Shown: piece after piece, positions 16,271 to 26,561 of the stretch | How the letters are laid out: each line of letters opens with the position of its first letter | Position numbering within the stretch: the stretch's first letter is position 1 | From: a virus | Length of the DNA: 64,000 nucleotides | Virus record (IMG/VR): IMGVR_UViG_3300034072_000578 | Location: 1 to 64,000 of that record | Reading direction: 5' to 3' (one strand) | Notes under the pieces: generated by a model | Seen by the model: the letters and a program-made list of their open reading frames with translations, nothing else | Told to the model about the DNA's origin: nothing | Database searches by the model: none | Made by a program: the position numbers and the translations under genes

Positions 16271-19200
16271 TCCGTTGTTGTTATACTTACTCTTTGTGAC
16301 GCTATTGTGTCTGGCGGATTGAAACGTGACATGTTAACGGTGAAGGTTCTGTTAGCTGTTGATTTTTCGGTATCGTTCCAAGTGAATGATGCCCAATAGT
16401 TATATGTCCTTTTGATCCAACCGGCCTGACTATCGCCCGGAACAGGCGCTTGGCCTTCTAGTGTGATGGACCCGTTGCAGGTGTTTAGGGTACTTACGGT
16501 AGTCGAACCTTTCACTAGTGACAGGGTAAAGTCGGTTGTTCTATTGTCACTCTTGCCACCGTAGTGACCGTCTTGGTTGCTTCCTGAAATATTGTAACCG
16601 TTGCTCTGCAAGTTTGAGATTGCCGAGTTATAGTTATTCAATCCTGTTGAGGTAGCAGGGAATGATAGTAGGCCGTTGCAACTCATTGAATATGAAGCAT
16701 TGACCGCGATATCATTACCGTTAGAACCGAACGGACCTGCCGTTGTAGACCCGGTTGCTGCTAGGCCGCTCCAAGCGTTTGAGTTCTTTAGAGTTCCAGC
16801 AATGATACCACCAGCGTAGTAAGCTTGGCCGTTAGTCTTCACAAACTTGATGGCGTTAGCTTCTGTGCAGTTAGCAAGGTTAGTCTGGGCTGGTCCTGTC
16901 CATTCAAGGAACTGGTTTGAAGAACCGAAGCCTTTACCGACAACGTACATCGTGTCACCAGCATAGATGCGTAGCGTACCATCAGACCATGCCATACGAT
17001 TTCCACTGCTACTAGAAGGCTCCACAGAGAAGTTATCTGCAAACACTTTGAAGTTACCAGTTTGCCCGTTGTTATTGGTTTCCCATCCAGTAATTAAACC
17101 ATTGACATCAACCTTCACAGCAGCACGGGCAAGTGCAGTTGTAGCTTTACCATCTGTTGTAACGATAGCCTCGTTGATTGTGTTGACGGTCGCTTCTGAC
17201 GAGTAAGGTGTTGCAACACTGCCTCTCTCAAACTTCTGTTGACGAACCGCCATTTGGTCTACAGTAGCCCCATTAGGTGCGTATAGGATGACACGTACCA
17301 ATGCTTTTACAGCATTAGAAGGACTTGTTACTGTAGCAACTTCACGTCTGTTTTGCTCAAACCAAAAGCTTGCGTTACGGCTGGTGGCGCCATTGCGACT
17401 CACCTCTTGACCACTACTATTGAGCCAGAGAATTTCGGTGTAACCGCGAATGTTGCCATTATTACCACTAACACCATAGGTACAGCTATAAGTATACTGC
17501 GTATTTGGATCAACTTCCATATGCGCAGAGTCCATGTAATAGTAACGGTCTTGCGTCATGGTAGCGCCCACCCAGATGTAAGCGTAAGGCCCCCAAGTAT
17601 TGGAAATGGCCGTCCAACTGCCATAGCCGTTGACCCAACCGGTAATGCCCCGCTCAAACCCGCCATTCTTTAGCAGGTTAGGATTACCAGCTTGAACGGT
17701 AGTACGAAGGCTACCAAGTTGCGTGTTCGCATCAGCAATTGCAATGGCATTCTGAGCTACGTTGGCTGTTAAAGTCTTTGTGGTATCAAGACCATTACCG
17801 GCAGCGTAAGTAGAAGGGGATTGTCCTGCTTCATAATATTTACGGAACATAGGCTCACAGAACCAAAGCCAGCTATCACCTTGACCAGAGAAAGTGCCCA
17901 TCTTAAGCACTACAACAAGCGCTTTGGCGGCATTAGCAGGTGCGTAGCCTCTTGCAACCATATGGCTGTAATTACCGATTTGACGACCACCACTAGACGT
18001 AGCCATTTGTCCCGAATAGGTAGAGCTTATACCGTTACCATCGACATCGTACCAATCAATACGTACTTCGGCGTTAGCACGATGCGCAGCCACTTTAGCC
18101 GTGAATTCATAGAATTGCCCACCGACAACAGGCATGAACCCATAGAACCACTGCCCATATAGACCAGTATCTCCATTATTCTGATGGATAGTTAATACAT
18201 TCTTGCCTTCGGGATGCCATGCGTCACCTAATGGGTAGTTGATTTCCCACTGGTCAAAGCCCGCGCCGTTAGCATAAGCTGACCAGCCATCTTTAGACAA
18301 GAATTCGCTGTTACCAATCATATTACCACCACCTGCGGAATAGGTAGCAGCTAGATTAGAAGCAGACTGTGCAGCACTACGATAACCATCCGCCTGTGAA
18401 GCGTAGGTTGAAGCATTTTGCGAATGAGTATAAGCATCGTTACGATAAGACTCGGCGCTATTGGCATAACCATTAGCGGCATCAGCGCGACCACTTGCAC
18501 GATTGGCCTCACTACTGGCTGAATTAGACCAACCTGATGCGGCATTTGCAAAACTCTCTGCATTCTTTTCAGAGGTGATATCCTCAATTCGGAACCAACG
18601 CCAATTAATGCCGTGAGTTGTTTCACCATTATCGTTAGCCGATTGCAGGAAAGGCCGCGCTTGTACAACATCGTTGCCTAGAACAAATTCACCGGAGAAG
18701 TCGCCATAACCTGTGCCAGCCGGTCGAGCAAGAATCGTAGGGTAGTTGATATTACCATTGACGTCTTTAGTTTGGAAACCGATACGTGCAGGAACACCAT
18801 TCCACGCAGCGGCATTACCTGTCATGCGGAAGCGACGGCTAGCCCAATTTCCATCCTTAAGCTCGCCTTCAAGAACATCACGCGCTGTTTGTTGAAGGAC
18901 GTATGCATTAATTCCACCGTCCCATTGTACAGTAACTGCACCGGACCAGTTACCCTTCTGACCATCAGTAAAATTAGCTTTACCGATTAGATTGCCAGAT
19001 GCGTAACTAGATGCTTCGATCTTAGACACATTAACGGCAGATGCACTATTGCTTGCTTCGTTGGCTTTAGTTGTGGCTGTATTTGCGCTATTGCTTGCAG
19101 CATTTGCATACTGGCTTGCATTATAAGCAGAGCCACTAGCAAGACCTGCTTGTTGACTTGCTGTATTTGCACTACCTGATGCATTACTAGCGGAAACACT

Positions 19201-22200
19201 TGCTTCATTGCGGAAGGTTTCGGCTTGACCGCGATAAGTATTAGCATTATTGGCGGCTGTTTCGGCGTTAGTACGACTTGTGTTAGCAGCAGAAGCCGAA
19301 TTTCCAGCTTCGTCGGCTTTTATACTTGCAGTGCTTGCACTTTGGGCCGCTGCATCAGCATAATTCTTAGCTGTATTAGCGCTAGTGATATCTTCAAGTT
19401 GTAGTGAAGTAACCCAATAGTAACCCTGACTATCAATGCGTAGAAGAGGACGAATCCAACGAACACCATTATCCCATAGTGTGTTTGAATTAACTTCAAT
19501 GTAAGAAGTATTAAGACCATTGCCCCAGCCTTCTTGGCCTTCCCCAACAGTGAAGCTCTGTGAAGCATTATTCCAATAATCGCCTGACTGAAAACTACCG
19601 TCTTTTATACCGATAAAGAAAAGTGCAAAGCTGACAGATGAGCCAGTTTGTCCACCACGAAGACGCAGCTTAGACGTGATCTTATATCTGCGATCACGAA
19701 CAATTGGGTAATACCCTTTAGAAACAATGTGGGGTGTGAAATGAGGAACATTGCTAACCCCCAATTTTCTACCAAGACCATCACTAGACTCGTCTAGAAT
19801 AAAACGTGAATCACTGCTAAGGGAACCGGACGCTGTACCCCAATCCCATGACCAATCATTCAGATCATTAAAAACAGAAGGGTAATTAGCACGAACGATA
19901 TTAGAAGCTGAAACTTTAGAAGTTTCAGCAGCGTTAGCAGAAACACTCGCTTCATTTGCTTTTGTAGAAGCTGTTTGTGCGCTACCAGCAGCAGCGTTAG
20001 CAGAATTGTTAGCATTATTTGCGGATTGGCTAGCATTCTGTGAATAAGTGTAGGCATTACCTTCATGACCCGCTGCATTATTTGCAGAAGTGCTTGCGTT
20101 ACCGGCAAAAGTCTGAGCTTGGCCCATTGCAGTTTGCGCATCGGTTTTACTTTGACTTGCAGCATTAGCAGACTGGCTTGCTTCATCGGCTTTTGTACTC
20201 GCAGTTTGAGCGCTACTTGCCGATGCATTAGCATTGTTCCAGCTATTGTATACGTCAGTAATATCCTCTACAAACATAGAGTCAAGTTTGTAGTAACCAC
20301 CAACATCAATTCGAGCTAATGTACGTGCAGCGTAAACACCTTGTGCGATGAAATCATCTGCGGAGCATTCAAAACTATGATGCGCATAGACACTTCCTTC
20401 ACCCCAGCCATTTTGCCCAGATTGAATAGTAAAGGCTGTACTAATACCCCAATCAGTGCCATTAGAGCGACGACCGATAAGATACAAGGAGACTTGCGGA
20501 TTCCCAGAACTCGCATCTACAATCAACCACTTAAGGTTGACACGAAGCCTGCGACCGGGTGATAGAGTGAATAAGGATTTGCTTGCAATATGTGGGCTAA
20601 AGTGTGGACGGTTATCGACACCAAGACCTGTTACGCCATTAGTAGTTCTAACACTAAAACGTGCGTCACCAGAAAGATCACCTGCGCCGCCGCTAAAATC
20701 TTGTGTCCAAGAATACAAGTCTCTAAAAGAGGTTGGTCCTGAATTTACAAGAATGCCCTTGGCGGAAGCAAAGGCGCTCTCCGCTGCTACTTTGCTGCTA
20801 TTAGCTGCGTTGGCTGAATTCCCAGCTTCATCAGCTTTAGTAGAAGCGGTTTGAGCGCTGTTAGATGCGGCATTCGCAGATTGCCCAGCATTATAAGCCG
20901 ATGTTGCAGCGGCACCAGCCTGATTGCCCGCCGTTTGAGCGCTACCGGAAGCATCCTGTGCGGACTGGCTTGCTTGCTGCTGGTAAGCGTTCGCGTTACC
21001 TGCCGCAGTTTCAGCATTAACTCTACTTGTATTAGCTGATGAAGCTGAGTTTCCAGACTCGGTAGCTTTAATACTTGCAGTACTAGCGGATTCGGCAGAC
21101 GCATCGGCAAAGCCTTTAGCCGCACGTTCGGCAGTGACATCACGAATTGACAGAGTGCGTAAAGAGAACACACCCTGATTATCAATACGGATTAGAGGTC
21201 TAATCTTAGTATAACCGTCTGCTAATAAAGCATTAGAAGGGACATCGAATTTATCTAACTTGAAGCCATAGCCTGTGCCCCAACCAACACCACCTACTGT
21301 GATATTAATTGGAATATTATACGTGCCGTTTGCGTTACCATCAGGTTTAATACCTACAGCCCATAGAATGCCGTTGACAGGGTTATCGCCATTCTGACCA
21401 GAGCGAAGCATCCATTGGACAGAGATTTCAAAAATACGATCAGGAACAAGCTCAATGTCGCCCTTAGGCACAATATGAGGTGCAAACGCAGGAACGTTAT
21501 TAACATTAAGTACATTGCCAAAGGTAGTATCATTGACTAGTGTGAACCTAGCGTCGTCTGTGATTTTACCAGTTGCGCCGACCCAATTACTGGACCAGCT
21601 ATCCGCATTGGTAAATGTAGATGGTAGTAGCGCACGGGCGGCCGTAGAGGCTACAACCGCACTTGCTTGGGCAGCGGTTGCACTAATTCCAGCTTCATCA
21701 GCTTTAGTAGAAGCGATTTGCGCTGAACCATTAGCTGCGTTAGCCGATCCACTAGCATTATCTCTAGCTTGTTCAGAAGCAGTTTTTGCAGCTTCGGCAG
21801 CTTGCTTAAGTAAATTAGCATCTGTTTCGGCTTGTTCGCTAGCTTGTCTACTTACTTCGGCAGCAGCAGCGGCGATTTCAGCATCAGATTTTAAACCTTC
21901 CGTAGCTGTTTTAGCGTTTTCAGCAGCAACTTTAAAACCTTCCGCTTCGGCAGCACTTTGAGCGGCTGATGCGGTCGTTCCATAAGTCTCAATTAATTCT
22001 TCGATGCTATCTTTAGCAGCTTCCGCGTCTCTTTCTAATTGTTCAAGTAGAGCTTGTTCGCTTGGGCTTGAGCCATTAGTAGCACCGGGTTGAATAGTTT
22101 CCGTAGTAGTGAAAGTTGTAAAGTTTACAGTTCTCCAATCTGAGAATGAATTACCAATCTCAGAGCGAACGCGGAATTCATGCGTTCCAACTCTTAAGTC

Positions 22201-25200
22201 GCCCACTCTTAGATAATATTGATCTGTTACGCCATATTCGTCCCATTCGGTGTTGCCTTCTGGTTTCACTTGAACACGATAGCGGATACGTGTCTGTTCG
22301 TCGGTTGTAAGCCCATCAGGGCCGTTCCAAATCACTTCCACTAGTGCGGTAGCCAAATAGCTGATCTGGGCCACTGACAGGGCTGTAGGGGCGTCTAGAA
22401 CGGATGCTTTACTGTCAACCTCTAGAGATAGAGTAGGAGCCGCACCTGAGCTTGCTCTTGTTAGATCGGTGTTAAATGAGATTACCTTAACCGCTACTTC
22501 TTGGTCAGTGCTTACCTTGATCTGGCATTCGTTTGTGTTGAAGATAGTCTGATAGAATGTGAATTCGGCGTCACCGATTGACATGTAAATGTCGGCACCG
22601 CCATAGTTCTTAATGTGACCTGTCTGCCATGATAGAACGCCGTCTACGGACGTATTGTCGTATGAACCATACTGGTCGTGCGCAAACGCTAAGCTACGAA
22701 CATGTAGAACCGTCTTTGGCTCTGTTGTAGCTGGATAAGGCACGATTGTTTCTGGCGGATTGTAAATGGCTTCGTTATATTCTACGAACGTTAGCTTACG
22801 CTGGTCGAAACCAGTTCCCGTTAGAGCTTTTAGACGGTAAGGCTTCTTTACGATTTCCTTGTCGCCGAACATGAAGTTAGAATATTGAGCAGGGGCAGCG
22901 CCGAAAGCTGTAGCAACCGTAATGGTATCGGTTGTGCCTTCAACGTAAACAACGTCTCTTTCTTCAATAACATCAGTGTCCCAAACGGTAGCGTTAGTTC
23001 CTGTTACGAAATCGTTATCACCACCTACAGTTACGTAAGCGCTGTTACCAACTACGTTGATAGCTTCGATTGAACGATCTACTTCGCCTTGAACTAGACG
23101 CTTGCAGTTTTCTAGGGTTAGGACTTTACCGTTAGTTCCAGCTAGGGTTACAACATTACCGCTGCTGCCTACAACCTGATAAGTGCCTCTTGAGGCAGCG
23201 TTACCGATTACTAGGATCGAGTAGTCTTTGTTATCTTCCATTGTTACTGGACGATCTAGCTTGATGACTAGTTCGTTTGAACCAGCGCCTAGACGGCCTG
23301 ATACACCCCAATTAACAACATCGTGTTGAATTAGGGCAACGTCACCAATGCCTAGACCGATTGATTCAACCGGGGCTTCAAAGCTTACAGTGCGTCTTAG
23401 ATAGCGGTTATTATATAGCTGATACCAAACTTCCTGTAGAGCCTGATCGAAGTTGTCGATACCCGGAACTGAGTATGAAACAGCGCGAGGGACATCGCCT
23501 CTCTGGTCTGCCTCTGGATCGACTACGCGGATGGTCTTCTGAGTGTTTAGGTCTTCCTTATCGTAATAAGAAATTTCGAACTCATTAGCTCTGTCTGCCA
23601 TAGCAATGTAGCTGATCGAGAATGTATCTTTGAAGATATTACCCGGACCAAATAGCATTACTGGCTGTTGTGGCTTATCGATAGCTAGTGATAGCTTTGT
23701 TCCTACGCGAGAGAATGCAGCGTGACCGATCTTTAGAACGTCAACGCAAGCATCCCATAGGGTAGTTGTGGTGTCGAATACACCGTTAAACTTTAGGCTG
23801 TTGTCTTCGCACCATTGCGCCCATTCTACGAACGCTGGGAAGTCGATAGAATAGATTCCGGGTGTTCCGCGCTCTTCGCCAATTAGCATGTCTAGAACAA
23901 TCCACGCTGGGTTGTCTGTCCATGCCTTTTGGGTTACGTTACCGTTAATGTCATAGTGATTGACCTTAACACCCTTTACTAGCCAAGTAATGTTAGGAAC
24001 ATTGCTTAGCTGTTCGTTCATCTTGATCTTGTAGTAGGCGTTAGCTACGTGACGTAGAGTCGTTCCACCAGTAACGATTTCACCGATATCGGTTACAATC
24101 GTCTGGTCCATATCATGATCTTCGTCTAGGTTCTGCGTAATCTTTCTTACGCGGATATTATAGATACCCGGAGTTAGAGTCTGTGATTCGATGGTTTTAC
24201 GGATTACTTTAGCGCGCTTATCGGTGAAGTTGAACGCCCATGAAGGCCAACGAGGGTCTGTATTGCCGCCGTTTAGCTGCGTCCAAGTTGAAGCGCTTGC
24301 TAGCTTGTATTCTACGGTTACAACCGACTCATGCCAATCCTTATTGCCCTTCTTCGTAGTGAAGTGGACAATACCCTTAGGGAAAGCTAGATTAACTTGG
24401 AAGCGGTCAATCTCTTCCGTAGTAGTGTGTGTCATGTAGCCGTTGGCGTATGTTAGTTCGGCATTCTTTGTTACCTGACTAATTGAACGGCTGAATAGAG
24501 GGTTTACAGTTTCTGTTGCGCTACCAGCAGTGAATCCCCAAGTTACGGCATCGTAGCTTGTGATTGGCTGATCGTTTAGGTAAGGCGCTGAAACGCCATC
24601 GATTAGACCGTCTGATAGAACAGTTCTACCATATAGATACTGGTCGTCGCCTACGTTCTCGGTGTAAAGGTCAACATAGTTACCAGCTACACGGTATTCC
24701 CCGTATACTACCGGGATTGCTACGCCTTCTTTAGCCGTGTTTTTAGCCCCATCATAACCGTATGATGAGGATTCTTCGTTGTCGATTTTAGGAGTTTTAG
24801 GAGCTAATAGGGCGTTAATTAGTAGACCACCAGCTAGGGTGAATACCGACATACCGATACCAACCGCTAGGGCTGAACCACCTAGAAGAGCTAGACCACC
24901 AATTGCGGCTGGGGCAAATAGGAAGAAAGCACCTACGACAAGGGCGACCATGGCCACCATACGTAGAATGTTCTTGGCACCGCCACCACGGGGAACTACA
25001 ACTAGCTGAATTGTATCAGTAGGCTTTAGGCGTGTCTTACCATGTTCTTCAAGAGTTACCGGAGTCCCATTAAGGCCGATCTTCCATTCACAATCCTTTG
25101 GTAGGTCGTGTAGATAGCGTGCTAGTGTCGTATTCTTTCTATATAGAATCTCACTGTGTTCAACCTTTGATGGGTCGAACGCATTATACAGAATACCAAC

Positions 25201-25224
25201 CTTAATAAACTTCTCAGTCTTCAT
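16264..25224 (-). CDS. giant gpJ-like tail tip/central fibre protein (2986 aa)
   Basis: The N-terminus (ubiquitin-like segment, then hydrophobic stretch about 85-140 and VPVVYGEYRVAGN) matches lambda gpJ-type hub proteins; FN3-like beta domains lie near 960-1060. From about residue 1060 Ala/Ser/Thr-rich heptad segments (TASTKADEAGNSANAANSS and variants) alternate with about 165-residue beta modules that share a W-rich start, FAPHIVPKG/FSPHIASK/FTPHIVSK and a closing xDIT motif near residues 1210, 1500 and 1790; later modules diverge. It carries receptor recognition at the tail tip. It overlaps NlpC/P60 upstream by 11 nt. Roughly twice the length of lambda gpJ. Confidence 0.9.
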   Translation of the reverse strand: MKTEKFIKVGILYNAFDPSKVEHSEILYRKNTTLARYLHDLPKDCEWKIGLNGTPVTLEEHGKTRLKPTDTIQLVVVPRGGGAKNILRMVAMVALVVGAFFLFAPAAIGGLALLGGSALAVGIGMSVFTLAGGLLINALLAPKTPKIDNEESSSYGYDGAKNTAKEGVAIPVVYGEYRVAGNYVDLYTENVGDDQYLYGRTVLSDGLIDGVSAPYLNDQPITSYDAVTWGFTAGSATETVNPLFSRSISQVTKNAELTYANGYMTHTTTEEIDRFQVNLAFPKGIVHFTTKKGNKDWHESVVTVEYKLASASTWTQLNGGNTDPRWPSWAFNFTDKRAKVIRKTIESQTLTPGIYNIRVRKITQNLDEDHDMDQTIVTDIGEIVTGGTTLRHVANAYYKIKMNEQLSNVPNITWLVKGVKVNHYDINGNVTQKAWTDNPAWIVLDMLIGEERGTPGIYSIDFPAFVEWAQWCEDNSLKFNGVFDTTTTLWDACVDVLKIGHAAFSRVGTKLSLAIDKPQQPVMLFGPGNIFKDTFSISYIAMADRANEFEISYYDKEDLNTQKTIRVVDPEADQRGDVPRAVSYSVPGIDNFDQALQEVWYQLYNNRYLRRTVSFEAPVESIGLGIGDVALIQHDVVNWGVSGRLGAGSNELVIKLDRPVTMEDNKDYSILVIGNAASRGTYQVVGSSGNVVTLAGTNGKVLTLENCKRLVQGEVDRSIEAINVVGNSAYVTVGGDNDFVTGTNATVWDTDVIEERDVVYVEGTTDTITVATAFGAAPAQYSNFMFGDKEIVKKPYRLKALTGTGFDQRKLTFVEYNEAIYNPPETIVPYPATTEPKTVLHVRSLAFAHDQYGSYDNTSVDGVLSWQTGHIKNYGGADIYMSIGDAEFTFYQTIFNTNECQIKVSTDQEVAVKVISFNTDLTRASSGAAPTLSLEVDSKASVLDAPTALSVAQISYLATALVEVIWNGPDGLTTDEQTRIRYRVQVKPEGNTEWDEYGVTDQYYLRVGDLRVGTHEFRVRSEIGNSFSDWRTVNFTTFTTTETIQPGATNGSSPSEQALLEQLERDAEAAKDSIEELIETYGTTASAAQSAAEAEGFKVAAENAKTATEGLKSDAEIAAAAAEVSRQASEQAETDANLLKQAAEAAKTASEQARDNASGSANAANGSAQIASTKADEAGISATAAQASAVVASTAARALLPSTFTNADSWSSNWVGATGKITDDARFTLVNDTTFGNVLNVNNVPAFAPHIVPKGDIELVPDRIFEISVQWMLRSGQNGDNPVNGILWAVGIKPDGNANGTYNIPINITVGGVGWGTGYGFKLDKFDVPSNALLADGYTKIRPLIRIDNQGVFSLRTLSIRDVTAERAAKGFADASAESASTASIKATESGNSASSANTSRVNAETAAGNANAYQQQASQSAQDASGSAQTAGNQAGAAATSAYNAGQSANAASNSAQTASTKADEAGNSANAANSSKVAAESAFASAKGILVNSGPTSFRDLYSWTQDFSGGAGDLSGDARFSVRTTNGVTGLGVDNRPHFSPHIASKSLFTLSPGRRLRVNLKWLIVDASSGNPQVSLYLIGRRSNGTDWGISTAFTIQSGQNGWGEGSVYAHHSFECSADDFIAQGVYAARTLARIDVGGYYKLDSMFVEDITDVYNSWNNANASASSAQTASTKADEASQSANAASQSKTDAQTAMGQAQTFAGNASTSANNAAGHEGNAYTYSQNASQSANNANNSANAAAGSAQTASTKANEASVSANAAETSKVSASNIVRANYPSVFNDLNDWSWDWGTASGSLSSDSRFILDESSDGLGRKLGVSNVPHFTPHIVSKGYYPIVRDRRYKITSKLRLRGGQTGSSVSFALFFIGIKDGSFQSGDYWNNASQSFTVGEGQEGWGNGLNTSYIEVNSNTLWDNGVRWIRPLLRIDSQGYYWVTSLQLEDITSANTAKNYADAAAQSASTASIKADEAGNSASAANTSRTNAETAANNANTYRGQAETFRNEASVSASNASGSANTASQQAGLASGSAYNASQYANAASNSANTATTKANEASNSASAVNVSKIEASSYASGNLIGKANFTDGQKGNWSGAVTVQWDGGINAYVLQQTARDVLEGELKDGNWASRRFRMTGNAAAWNGVPARIGFQTKDVNGNINYPTILARPAGTGYGDFSGEFVLGNDVVQARPFLQSANDNGETTHGINWRWFRIEDITSEKNAESFANAASGWSNSASSEANRASGRADAANGYANSAESYRNDAYTHSQNASTYASQADGYRSAAQSASNLAATYSAGGGNMIGNSEFLSKDGWSAYANGAGFDQWEINYPLGDAWHPEGKNVLTIHQNNGDTGLYGQWFYGFMPVVGGQFYEFTAKVAAHRANAEVRIDWYDVDGNGISSTYSGQMATSSGGRQIGNYSHMVARGYAPANAAKALVVVLKMGTFSGQGDSWLWFCEPMFRKYYEAGQSPSTYAAGNGLDTTKTLTANVAQNAIAIADANTQLGSLRTTVQAGNPNLLKNGGFERGITGWVNGYGSWTAISNTWGPYAYIWVGATMTQDRYYYMDSAHMEVDPNTQYTYSCTYGVSGNNGNIRGYTEILWLNSSGQEVSRNGATSRNASFWFEQNRREVATVTSPSNAVKALVRVILYAPNGATVDQMAVRQQKFERGSVATPYSSEATVNTINEAIVTTDGKATTALARAAVKVDVNGLITGWETNNNGQTGNFKVFADNFSVEPSSSSGNRMAWSDGTLRIYAGDTMYVVGKGFGSSNQFLEWTGPAQTNLANCTEANAIKFVKTNGQAYYAGGIIAGTLKNSNAWSGLAATGSTTAGPFGSNGNDIAVNASYSMSCNGLLSFPATSTGLNNYNSAISNLQSNGYNISGSNQDGHYGGKSDNRTTDFTLSLVKGSTTVSTLNTCNGSITLEGQAPVPGDSQAGWIKRTYNYWASFTWNDTEKSTANRTFTVNMSRFNPPDTIASQRVSITTTEW

Positions 25225-25591
25225 ATTTATAACAACCTAAAATCCTGTGTGTCCATCCTCTTGAAAGGCGTTCGATGGTTACGCCGTTAGTCTTTTCCCA
25301 TGTGTGGATCATTGTATCTGGGCCGGTTACATAACCTACGTGGGCACCATAACCTTTGATAGAGAAGAGAACTAATGCGCCTTCTTCTAGGCCGCATTCT
25401 CTCCACTTAAGTTTCTCGACCGATACTACGTCGGCAATAACTTCTAATGTGTCGGGGGAAGTAACGTCAGGAACTTGGACGCCATCTAATTCTTTAGATA
25501 ATAGCATATAAAGTCCGTAACAGTCTAGTGCTTTTCTGTCTCTTCCCCCATATTTAAATGGGATACCGATATAGTTAGTATAGTTTCTCAT
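25214..25591 (-). CDS. NlpC/P60-type tail tip peptidase
   Basis: 125 aa. Catalytic Cys in ALDCYGL (about residue 23), His in GAHVGYV and a further polar residue in HTWEK fit the NlpC/P60 papain-like fold, equivalent to the C-terminal part of lambda gpK. It probably cleaves peptidoglycan cross-links or acts in tip assembly. It sits between gpL-like and gpJ-like genes, the conserved order. There is no JAB domain, unlike lambda gpK. Confidence 0.87.
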   Translation of the reverse strand: MRNYTNYIGIPFKYGGRDRKALDCYGLYMLLSKELDGVQVPDVTSPDTLEVIADVVSVEKLKWRECGLEEGALVLFSIKGYGAHVGYVTGPDTMIHTWEKTNGVTIERLSRGWTHRILGCYKYED

Positions 25592-26205
25592 TACGCTGCG
25601 TTTAGACCCGGATATCCGCCGAAGTTAGCAATGTTGCCGTGGGCGATGCAGCCGTTGGTTCCTAGAAGGGTTAGGTCGCATTTTGCTAGAGGGCCAGCAT
25701 ACTTACAGCGTGGGCCTTTGTATTTCCATGCGCAACGGTCTTTAAACTGACGGTAATTAGGGAAGCGCTTGTTTACTGCGCTGTCGGTTCCTAGATCGAA
25801 TTCTACAACATACTCAGTGTTGGTAGCCGCTAGAACCTTGAAAGTTTCTTGGATTTCTGCTGGTGCATCCATAGCGCCGCTATTAACTACGGTCATGGTT
25901 ACGTTAGAACCAACTAGACCGCCGTAAGCTTCCACATACTGCATAAGAACGCGGGTCTGGTCTTGAGCGGTTAGCTTGATTGTTGGCTCAGTATTATTCT
26001 CTACAGTGATGTCTAGATCAAAGTTAGAAGCCTGATAGGTAAGACCGTCGAACACAACGTTCTCGCTGTTCTTTACGAAAGTTAGGGTATTAACCTCTTC
26101 GCCTTCTTCGTTCTTTACGTCAACTTTAATTAGAACAAGGAATAGCTCTTCCGATGCGATCTTGTTCTTTTCAATGATACTACCTACGCTTAAATGTCTT
26201 GCCAT
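25591..26205 (-). CDS. tail tip protein, gpL-like with four-Cys cluster
   Basis: 204 aa. The C-terminal 45 residues contain four Cys (RCAWKYKGPRC, AKC, TNGC) spaced like the iron-sulfur ligands of lambda gpL. The N-terminal beta part (FVKNSENVVFDGLTYQASNFD) matches the same family. It joins the tail tube end to the tip hub. Ends overlap both neighbours by one base (TAATG). Confidence 0.8.
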   Translation of the reverse strand: MARHLSVGSIIEKNKIASEELFLVLIKVDVKNEEGEEVNTLTFVKNSENVVFDGLTYQASNFDLDITVENNTEPTIKLTAQDQTRVLMQYVEAYGGLVGSNVTMTVVNSGAMDAPAEIQETFKVLAATNTEYVVEFDLGTDSAVNKRFPNYRQFKDRCAWKYKGPRCKYAGPLAKCDLTLLGTNGCIAHGNIANFGGYPGLNAA

Positions 26206-26561
26206 TATACTTCTTCTAACTTAATTCCTGTAATGTCCCATCTATAGTTCGAACCATAACCTTTATAGTCAAATGTCGGAACTCCTGCGAAGCGAACTTG
26301 CACAGTTTCATTACTAGTTTTTACTAAATAAGTAAACACCTTGTAAGTCCCATTGTTATTAAAAAATGTTTCGAACGTTTCTTTTTCCGCATTTGATAGA
26401 TCGGTGAAACCCGTTGTCCATGTTCTGCGCGGTCTACGTGTATGTCTTGGTCTGGTTAATACGTATCCGCCCTCCATTTCAGAGCGGATACCTACGTCTT
26501 CCAAACTTAGTCCAAATTTATCGGTGGCCTCGCGATCACCGAAAGTTGGAAAGTCTGCCAT
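26205..26561 (-). CDS. minor tail protein, gpM-like
   Basis: 118 aa, beta-rich, with RPRHTRRPRRTWTTGFTDLSNAEKETFETFF, a pattern typical of the phage minor tail protein family that includes gpM. Position between tape measure and gpL-like gene is as in lambda. It likely caps the tape-measure end of the initiator complex. Confidence 0.75.
   Translation of the reverse strand: MADFPTFGDREATDKFGLSLEDVGIRSEMEGGYVLTRPRHTRRPRRTWTTGFTDLSNAEKETFETFFNNNGTYKVFTYLVKTSNETVQVRFAGVPTFDYKGYGSNYRWDITGIKLEEV

Noticed and set aside
21515-21961. 148-aa Ala/Leu/Ser-rich plus-strand ORF
   Set aside because: Antisense shadow of the Ala-rich repeats of the giant fibre.
18300-22000. CRISPR-like repeated DNA
   Set aside because: Repeats are in frame, irregular and encode Ala/Ser heptads of the fibre; no constant repeat/spacer pattern.
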